A stretch of DNA of 64,000 bases from assembly GCA_030549205.1 (NCBI GenBank), contig JAUKTV010000018.1, forward strand, positions 1 through 64,000. Direction: 5' to 3'. Each line of letters opens with the position of its first letter. Position 1 is the first letter of the stretch. Source of the DNA: Apiosordaria backusii. Lineage: Eukaryota; Ascomycota; Sordariomycetes; Sordariales; Lasiosphaeriaceae. Position numbers and translations under genes: made by a program. Below the pieces are notes generated by a model. The model did not search any database and was not told the origin of the DNA. It worked only from the letters and a program-made list of their open reading frames with translations. Shown piece by piece: positions 45,221 to 55,589 of the stretch.

Positions 45221-48200
45221 ATGGAACAGGGCCATGGCCACGACAGTGGCATGCCGGACTGGGACCCCAATGCCTTCATAGCCAATGAAACATGGGATCA
45301 CCAATTTATGGGCTCAAATTTGGGCTTCCATCAAGCCAATGGAGGCGACCACGGCTTCCAAAACCCAGAGTACCTCAGTTCGGCGCCAATACATCCTCAG
45401 CTCTCTGGTGCTGCTGAATTTCGGGACTTTGATGGGTATCTTTCACAACACAGCCAAGGGGATCTGTGGCAGAACTCTAGTCAGACTCCGGCTCAATACG
45501 GCCAGAATCCGGCAATTGACCCTTCGTTTTATCAAGAGCAGCACCAGCACCATGCGACAGAGTCGAACCCAACCACCAACAGCCGTTTCGCTCTCAATGT
45601 GCCCCAAAGCAACGGCTTTGGCTCTCACCTCCATGCCGCCAGCAACACAGAGGTAACTCACAGCCTTCTTAATACAGCTGAACCTACACAAAACTCCTAT
45701 GCTCAGAGTTCCCTACCCCAATGGCACGGTCAGGTAGCGGCGAGCTATGCCTCTGGTAATCAGTATGAGAATCCTCTTGCTGTCTCTCAGGCGACAGGCC
45801 TCACTCCGCCTGTTCAGAATGGTTCCCCTTCTCCATTTGGCTCTGCACGCAACTCCGTCTCGCAATATCAACCAGAGTCGCAATATCAACCAGAGGTGCC
45901 GGGACACCAGCAACAGCAGCCTCAAATTCAGCAGCAACATCCAGCTGTGAATGCTAGGTCTGTTCATTCTCAGTTTGCTGTGGGTATTAATGGACAGCCG
46001 CAGCAACATCATTTGCCTGTTGGCCAGCTGCCGCTGTCTGCCGTCGGCAGTCCTCATGTATCACCGCAGCCGCAGCCTGCCCAGAGGGCCATGGCACATC
46101 AGATGGCGCAACAAGTCCAGCGCCCTCAGCAATTACCACAACAAATAAGCCAGCAGATGCCTCAACAGGTGCCCCGGCAGATATCGCCACATGTACCGCA
46201 GCAGGCGCCCCAGCAAGCGACCCAACAAAGCCCATTTTCCAAGCAGATTGAACGCACGCAGCAGCACCAAAACGCTTCTGTTAAATCTCCCCAGTCTCTC
46301 CCTGCCCAGAAGCCGATAAGTCAGCCTGTCGTTAGTCATTCCCCACAGCCACAACAGGTTGTACCTCACCGCCAACTGCAGCAGCAACAGCAACATCAGT
46401 TCGTAGCGCAGCAAGCGGCGTCCCCACAGATCAACACTGTCTCTGGCCAGAAGCGTCCGTTCGATCCTCAGCCTGCTCCTGCTATTGCAGCTAAGAAAGC
46501 CAGAATCGTCTCTGTAGCACCTGGGCCCTCAAATTCTCCCTTGCCTGTGCAGTCTCAGCCAGTATCATTCCAGCCACCGGTTCTGGTACAGCCCCGACCA
46601 CGCAATCTTGAGCCCGTCACGCCAGCTTGCACAATCAACTTTGAAGACACCAAGCTCCTCGAGTCGGTTCGGGATCAAGAAGTGCTCAAGTTCCCTGGTG
46701 TCCCCAATCTCGTCATCGGTTCGGCGCCGGTTAAGCTGAAGAAGGGCCCTCCAACAAAACGATATGTGACACTCACCGCCAGACCTGGGAAGGCCCCTCT
46801 CTTCCCTGAGATTCCCCGCGGTTGGATCATGGCTGAGAGTCTTGCCAACCATGGGGATGGCTACAAAAACGCAAAGACCGATGAAGATCGGTATCAAGCG
46901 GATACTCGGCTGGATCTGGAGATGGACAGGGCGGGCAGCGAAATGCCGGTTGACTGGATGAAGAAAGTGCTTAAAGAGCACATGGGGCCTAATGTAAGTA
47001 GCCCTCGCATCCAACTTTGTTTTGATTTGTTCTGTGTTGTCTGGATTTTACTGACGTTGATGCTTCTTTCAGGCTGCTCTACCAGCTCCACCACCCGAGC
47101 CGAAAAAGACAGCGATTAACGCGGCTGAGAAAGTTCGGCTTCACCCTGCTCATTTAGTGAATAAGAGCTTGTTCGAGAAGGTGAACAACGAGTATCACCA
47201 ATATGTGCTCGAAATTGCGTCTTCGCTGAGAGATACGCTCAACAGAATGAAGAGCCAGCCACAAACCGAGACTAGGGACCCAGCAGCGCTAAAATTGAGG
47301 CTCGAACAGGCAATTGTGGCGGGGCTCACGTATGGCCAGGATCAGGTTCTGGCAGAGCTGATCGGGACCGCTGAGAAGGCTTACCTGGCAGTGGTGCTAT
47401 GCAACTTGATCATCAAGTTCATCAATGCCAGCGAACTGGACTCACCGCTGACCAAAGCAATCTTGAAGCTCTTCACTAAATTCACAACCATGACAATGAA
47501 GATGCCGGCGATGGCGAAGATGAAGCAGATTAAAGGTGTGGTGGAGAAGAAGGGCGATGACGAGACAAAAGCACTGGTTGCTCGGATTTTCGAAATTGCA
47601 GAGAGCAACAAGAGTGAATCAAGCGACAGCGAGAGCAGTGCCGACTCTGACGCGCAGGCATCTGGTGTGAAAAGTAGTGGGGCATCGAAGCAGAAGGACG
47701 CGGGCGTTTCTGCTGGCAAGAAATTGTCGAAGGAGGGCCCAGCTCCAGCCAACTCCAAGTCAACAAACGCAACTTCGGGCAGCGACTCCAAAAAGGTCGT
47801 TTCCACAACATCAACTTCCAAAATGGCTAAATCCAACAACGACACCAAAAAATTGCCTGCCACCACAGTGTCAAAGACAATGGCGACTAATAACAGTGAG
47901 GTAAAGAAGAAGGTCTTGTCGGCCTCACTGCCTACTGGGGTCAAGCGGTGGCGTGAAGATGATCCTGCCGGCGACTCGCGTTCTTCCAAGAAGGCTGCCA
48001 CTGAAAATAGCACTTCCTCTGCCGCTGGTGCAAAGTCTTCTCCCTCATTGCTGTCTGGTAGTAAACTGCCTGCTGCCAATAAGACCGTCGCCACCAAGCC
48101 TTCCACAGCTGCTGCCTCATCCGCGGCGGCAGCAAGTTCCCAGCCCAAAGCCCGATCTGCCCTTCTGCTTCCTGGAAAAACCCGTCCGCTCACAAAGCCT

Positions 48201-50282
48201 GTACCGGCCAAACCTGAGCCTCCAAAGCTTGCTGTCAAGGCTGCAGAGTCGAAGACCCTGGCCACCAAGGTCGCCAAGCCCAAGCCTGCCGAAGCGCCTA
48301 AGGAGACTTCTTCGTCGAGATCTGCCTTTTCTGCTTTGATGGATGAAATCCATCAGCCCAAGAAAGTCAACACACCGGTTTTGCCCACGAAGGCCGTTCC
48401 CGACATTCCGCTCAACGAAACCCCCGAAGAGCGCAAGAGACGTCTGCGAAGGGAGGAGCGACGCGCGTTGAGACTCAAGGTCACTTTCAAACCTGGCGAT
48501 AGTCTTGTTCAAATACGCGAGTTTGCGCGCGAGCCCGAGGAAATCGACAACGACGCCAAGATGGGTGGCGGTATCAACAAGTACGACGAAGCAGAGAGCT
48601 TCCGCAAGGTGAACAGCAAACTCGGCATCAGAGCGCACGAGATTGAGGATCGCGACTGGGAAGCACCTGTTGCTATCAACTTTGCCCATATTCCTGCCGA
48701 GAAGCGTGCTGAAACCTTTGAGACTCGTGGTGGGCTCAAGACGTTCGAGACCGAGGAACAGCGCTTCATTCGCGAGCATGACCGGAACGAGCTGGTGGTG
48801 ATATATAACCACCTCAACGATATACCCCCCACCCCGCGTTCGCCGCAATATGAGCCCAGTCTGAGCAGCTCTGGTTCAGAGATGCGGCTACCTCTCGATA
48901 CTCCCAATTATGACGAGATCAGACTGAGGGCCGACGAATACCGGAAGTTTGGCACTCGCCAGGCCTCCCGTTTTGCTCAAAATCGTCTGGAGAGCAAAGC
49001 ACAAGTCGAGAGAGCACAAACAAAGGCCAAATCGCCCCAACAGGATTCTAATGCCTTCTACAACCCGGCCACTGCTGCTAGCCGCGATCAAGGGACCCAC
49101 GAGGTCATTGTTTCAGATCGCTTCAAGAACTGGAGGGACCCCAACCCACTTCCGGCTCCTGACCATACGAAGACCCCAGAAGAACAGCTCGAGGCAGTGC
49201 TCAAGGCCCTGGATATTATGGCGAGAACAAATGCTGCTACTGTGGCCGCTCAGAGGGCGCAAGTGACATCCATCGCTGTCCAGCCCAGCGTTCCTGTGAG
49301 TGCTGTTCCAGTTCAAGCTCCGGTTTCTGTGCAGATCACGGCTCCCGCCCAAACAGCTGTTCCTCCCCAAAGTGCAGTGCCTGCGCCGGATTATTCTGCG
49401 CAATGGGCTCAGTACTATCAACAGCAAGCTCAGCAACAGGCTTGGTATGCTCAACAACAACAGGGATCAGCGCAGCCACAGACAGCCCAGCCTTTTGTAG
49501 TTCCTCAACCCTCTGCCCAGCAGCAGCAGACACCTGATGTCACTGCCATCCTCGCCCAACTCGGTGGCCAAGCCGCTGTCCCTCAGCCAGCAGCTCAACC
49601 CCAGTATGGTGCTGCTGGTCAGAATGCCCAACTCCAAGCCGTCGTCGCTGCACTTGCTGGCAACAAACAAGCTCAAGGTCCCGAGCTGCAGGCCATCATG
49701 GCTGCGCTTACTGCCAACAACCAGCCACAGAATGCTCAATATGTCGCCGACCTGATGAAGTGGGCTCAGAGCCAAGCTGGCGCGGCGAATCCGACCCCCG
49801 CGGTCGCCCCTACTCCCGCCTACGGGGCTGCCGCCCAGCCTGCCTACCAAGCCCAGTCTACTTCCTATGGCCAACCGCAGCAGCAACAGCACCAGGCTGG
49901 TTACGATGCTCGTTCTTACAACCCGTCCCACCAAACCCGTCCGGGAGCCGACTTCTCCGCCTCAATGTACGACGACGAAGGCTACGTTCCCCCTCCTGCC
50001 AACAACACTGGTCGTGACAACAATAACGGCACTTACGGCCGCGACTGGGACAACGGCCGGGATGGTGGTGGCGGCGGCGGCGGCGGCCGTCGCAACAAGA
50101 AGCACAAGAAGCACGCCGGTGGTGGTGGCGGTCATCATGATCGGGATAAGGACAACAGCAAGGACGACGTGCCCGAGCACCTCCGCAACATCAACACCCG
50201 GCTTATCGGCACCAAGCAATGCGCTTTCTATGCCAAGGGGACTTGCGCGAAGGGTGACAAGTGCACCTTCCGCCATGATTAA
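45221..50282 (+). CDS. PNUTS-like PP1-binding nuclear protein with C-terminal CCCH zinc finger
   Basis: Exons 45221-46993 and 47073-50282 (79-nt intron) give 1660 residues. The first ~450 residues are Gln/Pro-rich and disordered. A helical domain at about 610-730 (FEKVNNEYHQYVLEIASSL to KALVARIFEIAES) sits where PNUTS has its TFIIS-type N-terminal domain. KVTF at 1060-1063 in RLKVTFKPGDSLVQIREF fits the RVxF PP1-docking motif, and the following EEQRFIREHDRNELVVIYNH and PRSPQYEP parallel the vertebrate PNUTS region after its docking motif. A Gly/His/Lys-rich tract precedes one CCCH finger, C1641-x7-C1649-x5-C1655-x3-H1659, as in PNUTS. By family knowledge, PNUTS targets PP1 to chromatin for transcription termination and Pol II/Spt5 dephosphorylation. 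The assignment rests on layout and motif order, so it is likely but not proven. Confidence 0.72.
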
Positions 50283-51045
50283 CGGATTTTATCAAGACAT
50301 TCTTTTTTTTCCCTTTGGTTCGACGCGTTGGGAGTTTATGGGGGGGGGCTAGCATGGGCATAGCATTGGCATCAAAACAATATTCACATTTGCTATTTAT
50401 CATAAAATCAGCGAAAGTATTGCACTTTGGGCGCAAAGGGGAAAAGAGAGGAAGGAGAATAAAGCGGGGGGGGGGTGGAAAGGTCATTTTGTACCCTGAT
50501 GGGGATGAGCATTGTATCTATAACGCCACGAAACGGGGAAACCGAGAAGCGGAAAAGGAAGAAAGGACCCTAGGTACCTAGCTTTTACTTACACTTTTTT
50601 TAATCCATGAGGATCACATTACATTCCATATCACTTCATCAGCTTTTTGCACCAGCTTTCTTATGTATTTGTGAGTGACAGCTTGCTTGCCTACATTTTC
50701 TCTTCGTTACCTTCCCGTCCCTGAAAGGCACGGAGGAACAACAGGACAAGCCAGAAAGGGACGGATGGGCTGGATGGAACAGTAGAATAGGTGCCGAAAC
50801 GAGCCCAACACATGAATATGATAGTAACGGAGAATAATTCAGTCATTTTGCAAATCAACTACTATGCTTTCGTCCTCGGTACGATAACATGCCCGATATC
50901 TTGCTTTTCGGCGACGCCGTCCATTCATTCTCCCCCCTAAGCTAAACGTGCAATAATGAGCAAGACAGCAGCCAAACCCGTCATATCAGTAAACTCCAAG
51001 TTTCAAAAGCTCCAACGTCATCCGCCATGTTCAACCTCGTTCCAC
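50283..51045. other. Tail-to-tail 3' UTR region, PNUTS-like gene / decarboxylase
   Basis: 763 bp containing both 3' ends, with G-rich runs near 50,341-50,350 and 50,465-50,476. No gene seen. Confidence 0.5.
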
Positions 51046-52460
51046 TCATTGGGGCTCCGGTCGGCTCAAGTTCAATCTGTGTTTGATGAGATGGCAAATC
51101 GTTTCAACCTTTGCCATAGCGCCTATGAAAAACGCGTTAGCATTTGTCCTTTGTGCATGTGTCAAGGATGACTCACCATCTCCTGTATCTCCGCAAGCGA
51201 GGGTCCTGTTAGTTCAGTCAGAGTCAGCTCAGTTCCCAAGCACCACCATGATCTCGAGAGCTTGTCGAAAGGATGTCCTACTTGGAGATGGGCTGCGCCA
51301 TGAGAAGTTAGTAATGGGATTGTGTCGTGGCGTCAACAGCAGGATACTAACCGGGATAACTTGAAACCATCCATCAATAAGTCTCGCGGATCCGTTTGCG
51401 TCAAGCAACGTCTCCCTAACACCCCAGTCCTCTTGCAATGTGCGAATCTGTTTCGCAGTGATGGGGTGTCTCCACATGGCCTACATATATGTTAGGACGC
51501 TGGTGAAAGTGCTGGAAGAGACAAACGTACCGAATTCATGGCCGGAGCGACGGCGATGTACTTTTTCTTCAGGTCGATCGAACTGTCGGTGTCCCAAGCT
51601 CGCACAACAGAGGTAAGCTACAAACGTGTGAGTGACGAAGCGAGGGTAGCAAGGTGAGATGAAGATAGTATTACAAGGTTATCAGACATGCCGTTGACGA
51701 TCTGGGCAAGTCAGTAAATGTATGCTTATCACAAAAGCTTTTCATTGTAACTGACCTTGGCAAGAGTGTTCGCGCTCAGAGCTACCAGCACCATTAGCAA
51801 CCAGGTGAAAAGGGAGTGGCTTGTGTATACACACGCGCAATAACAAGCATATCAGCCCCTATTCCAACCGTCAGCATGTCACCCCAACTCAAGCTTAACA
51901 AGACCGCCTACATCTTCGTAGCCTATAGAGAAACAGCGGATAGCCACGATTGTCAGTCAACTGCACCACGGTCACAGGTCAATGGAAAGAGCGCAAAGGA
52001 AAAGACACGAACTCGATATGCAATATACTCGCCCCTCGCCGCCACGGCTGTGGTCCCCATTCGTCCTCGTCCTGATACACCGCCTCGACGTTTGGCAGGT
52101 GAAGTAGTGCGGAGATGGTTGGCTGCTCGATACTTTGGCCATTCAAGAACTCGCCGGCGCTCTTTGTCAGAACGATACGGATCGAAAGCTGGCCTGCATA
52201 TGGCGCAAGGGCTTCAACGATGACGGGAACTGGTGGGAGATGTGTAAGAGTTCAGATCGTCACATATGAAACTGGTTTGAAGATTGGGAGCTCACGCTTG
52301 ATGGTGGCTACTGAACCAGAAGCACTGTTATACGCATCAGCCTTGGGACCACACGATCAAGAGTGCCCACAGAGATCGGCGCATACGCAAGGAGGAGATG
52401 TTTCTTTCCATCTTCGATGGCCCGTGCCAGTGAAGCAAGGGAATTGGCTTCGGATGTCAT
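51046..52460 (-). CDS. Phosphopantothenoylcysteine decarboxylase (PPCDC, Hal3/Cab3 family), 12 exons
   Basis: The FMN enzyme converting 4'-phosphopantothenoylcysteine to 4'-phosphopantetheine in CoA synthesis. Exons (minus): 52387-52460, 52296-52324, 52013-52229, 51912-51922, 51835-51858, 51756-51781, 51675-51701, 51531-51617, 51352-51480, 51282-51292, 51177-51205, 51046-51122; 246 residues. All 11 introns start GT and end AG and keep frame. The spliced protein reads GKKHLLLAASGSVATIKLP (flavin-binding start), IRIVLTKSAGEFL, DEDEWGP, ILHIELRRWADMLVIAPLS, NTLAKIVNGMSDNLLTSVV, APAMNSAMWRHPITAKQI and KTLACGDTGDGAMAKVE. The three catalytic positions of the family are present: His105 (HIELRRW), Asn164 (PAMN) and Cys216 (ACGD). 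Unlike the split yeast Hal3/Vhs3/Cab3 heterotrimer, this chain alone could form an active homotrimer. Start 52,460 is inferred; upstream in-frame ATGs exist. Confidence 0.9.
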
Positions 52461-53473
52461 GAAGTGAATGTCGTGGACGTTTGCGATAGCCTGTAGCATA
52501 ATGTCGTTTCCGAAAATAAATCGTGTGAGTATCGGGCTGTGTTCGGTCTTCAGACTAAGACGACGACGAGAAGCACGTTTCTCAACAGCCGTGTCCCTTT
52601 CTGGATGCTCACTTTCTTGGTCTCTCGATGATGTGGCTGATATTACCCACACTCGGTGAGTCAAAGTTTACGGTGAACCGTGATGGCCGGCAATTTGGAA
52701 GGCACGATGAAAGTGTTCGGGTGATTGAGGTTGGAGGTGCGATGACAAACCCGATCACCGAGGGTTCTGGTGGTCTATATCTCAGTCTAGGCCTGTCCAA
52801 AATCATTCACTTGCATGCCTATCATAGGAAGCCCAATATAATTTGCAGCGGAATCATGCTCTTCCCATTGACTCTTTGTTTGCTAGCATCCGCTCCAGCT
52901 CATGCAGCCTACGATGGAGTGACGTTAGAAAGCCTCAGGTGAGGGGTCCATCCCAATGAAAGCCAGTTACGTCATAACCCTAACCCGGTCGCCGTCAATC
53001 TTTTGAACTGTGTACCGGCAGCAATGAATGTACTTCTAAGAGGGCTTCAAAGGGATAAGGTCCCAACGAAGTTTGAGCCCTCAAGCAATAGAGTAGTGTA
53101 CAGTAGATCAACACAGTACCTGACCTGGACCTGGTGTCTCAAAGCTTGGCTAAGCCCTGTCAGCGAGCCTGTAACTGCTTGATTGCTTTGCAGCTTCCCC
53201 ACTAAATTGTACCCCGGATTGCGATTAAGCTTGCAATTAACCAATCAGACGCGTCTGGTGGGCTGACCTTCGCGCGTCACAAGCTTAGCATCGCATCGCA
53301 GCGCAGCTCCCAGTCTCTCAATTTTGACCCTTGATACCGACATATTCAAACCGTCTTTTAATCGCAACTAAACCCGCCACTTCTTTTAACTTCAATTCAT
53401 CAATTGGGCGACATTTACCAGTATACTTCCACTTACCGACGGAAAACTTACCACATCACATAAATCACCGACA
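52461..53473. promoter_or_regulatory. Divergent upstream region, decarboxylase / NASP-type chaperone
   Basis: About 1 kb between two divergent starts; it holds both promoters. The 150 bp before 53,474 are a TC/CA-rich leader. A 104-codon open frame (52,628-52,942, +) overlaps the decarboxylase leader antisense and has no recognisable features. Confidence 0.45.
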
Positions 53474-54955
53474 ATGGCGACTCCCGCAGTCTCAACAGGC
53501 GCCTCGACTCCCCTCGAGCTCGACCCCGAGCAAGCCCAGCAGAGCCTTAAGGTCTCCCTCGCCGACCTCGCCGCCAAGGCCGCCGCCCTTTTCGCCCAGA
53601 AGAAGTACGAGGATGCCGCCGAGCAGTACGCCCGCGCGGCCGAGATGCAGGCCGAGATGAACGGCGAGATGAGCCCAGACAACGCCGAGATCCTCTACCT
53701 CTACGGGCGCACCCTCTTCAAGGTCGGCCAGAGCAAGAGCGATGTTTTGGGCGGCAGCGCGCCACAGACCAAGAATCAGGCCAAGCCCAAGGCCCCCAAG
53801 AAGAAGGCTGCCAACGTCACTAAGAATGGCGAGGGCAGCTCATCTTCTGCTGTGAAGGCTGAGGAGAAGGCCGAAAAGGCGGTTGCCGAGGCCGCTGGAA
53901 AAGAGGCGGAAAAGGAGTCAAGCGCTGAGATCAAGAAGCCCATGTTCCACTTTGAGGGCGACGAGAATTTTGTCGATTCGGACGAGGAAGAGGAAGGGGA
54001 GGAGGAAGGCGAAGAGGAAGAGGAGGATGACGATCTCGCGACGGCTTTCGAAATTCTCGACTTAGCGCGTCTGCTTTTTATCAAGAAGCTTGAGGCGTCA
54101 CAAGCTGAGGCCGAGGGAGAAGAAGGAAAGGGCAAAGAGACCGCTGAGGAAAGCAGCGATAGCCCGAATATCCGGCATCTGAAGGAGCGCCTAGGCGATA
54201 CCCACGACCTCCTTGCCGAAATCTCACTCGAAAACGAGAAGTATGTTGACACTATTTCTTACCCCGTTTTTCACAATCGCTAACATCATTTTCTCAGATA
54301 CCACACCGCCATCAACGACGCCAAAGCCGCCCTCAAATACAAAGAAGAGCTCTACCCCTTCGAATCCGAAATCATAGCCGAAGCCCACTTCAAAGTCTCC
54401 CTCGCACTCGAGTTCGCCTCAGTAACCAAGTCCTCCGACGGCGACGACGACCAGCCCGCCGCCGAGAACAAAGACACCGCCGCGGGGGAAGTTGACCAAG
54501 CCCTCCGCGACGAAGCAGCCGCCTCCCTCGAGCAAGCCATCAAATCCACCAAGCTCAAGCTCCAAAACAAGGAAGTCGAGCTCGCCACCCTCCACAACCC
54601 GGAGGAGAACGACTCCACCCGGGAAGATATCACCAACGTCAAGGAGATGATTGCCGACATGGAACAGCGCCTCAAGGACCTGCGGGCTCCCCCGATCGAC
54701 ATCAACTCTGCCCTCGGGCTTCCGTCGCGGTCAGAGGTGGAGAAGCAAAAGGCGGATGACTTGGTCCTCGGGGCGGTGTCGGACGAGGTGAAGAAGAATG
54801 CGAATGACCTGACGGGGTTGGTGAGGAAGAAGAGGAAGGCGGAAGAGAGCGTGGCTGTGGAGGAGGTTAAAGAGAAGGAACAGCCTGAGGCGAAGAGGGC
54901 CAAGTCGGAGGATTTACTTGCTGGGGCGGGCGCGGCGGAGTCGGCAGCTAATTAG
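53474..54955 (+). CDS. NASP / Sim3 / Hif1-type histone chaperone
   Basis: Exons 53474-54240 and 54298-54955 (57-nt intron, phase 2) give 474 residues. This family (SHNi-TPR) binds H3-H4 or CENP-A and escorts them to chromatin. A first TPR at about 27-70 (LAAKAAALFAQKKYEDAAEQYARAAEM as two helices, then NAEILYLYGRTLF) is separated from the next by a Lys/Ala linker and an acidic tract at about 168-190, the interrupted-TPR arrangement of NASP. TPR-like helices resume at LATAFEILDLARLLF, LKERLGDTHDLLAEISLENEK and YHTAINDAKAALKYKEELYP, followed by AEAHFKVSLALEFAS. A coiled-coil-like region and the C-terminal RKKRKAEE and EAKRAKSE clusters are probable nuclear signals. The start has a good context (ACAATGG). 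The orthology level (Sim3 versus Hif1) cannot be decided here. Confidence 0.88.
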
Positions 54956-55589
54956 GAAGAGCAAGTGAGGCTGTGGGAAGAGGGGAACACGAGGTTTGTG
55001 GAGATGTACAAGGCTGTTTGGCCTTGTGGGGGGTGATTTATCTTGTGTATTGTTGTATGGGAGGTGGAATGTATGAACAATAGGCTTTTCGTGTTTCTTT
55101 TCTCTCACTACTCTCGAGGGTATAACTTGGTTTGGGGTGCTTTTTCTCAAAAAGGGAGTCAGGGAATGGGAACAGATGTCAAGATGATAACAGGTCAAGG
55201 TATCACTGGACAAAAGCAAGGCTAATTAGGTAGTCTTTGAATCAAAATTAAAAGGTTCGGAATCGACGACAACCTTCATTGAATAATATATAGACTGTGC
55301 TTCGTATCTCCTCCGAAGAGGCATTATTAAACTCGATATATCTGTATCTCTAGAATCCAGTAACCGACTAGACTAACACGCTGGCTTTCTCTAGACAGTT
55401 CTGTTGCCCCCTATTTTCATCTTTCTTTTCGTTGTTTAGTTTTGTGGTTTACACCCTCCTCCCAAAATGATCCAGTCATCCCTTTCACCCCATGAATTAT
55501 GACAACAACAGCTACTATGCTAAAAAGGTCCCATCCCATGGTAAAACAAAAACTCGCCTCATTGAGAAAGAGAGGTCAGGGGTACACTC
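54956..55589. other. Tail-to-tail 3' UTR region, NASP-type chaperone / TBC gene
   Basis: 634 bp containing two 3' ends; AT-richer in the middle. No gene seen. Confidence 0.5.

Noticed and set aside
52628..52942. 104-codon open frame (+) antisense to the decarboxylase leader.
   Set aside because: No known domain, and it lies in the divergent promoter between two supported genes.
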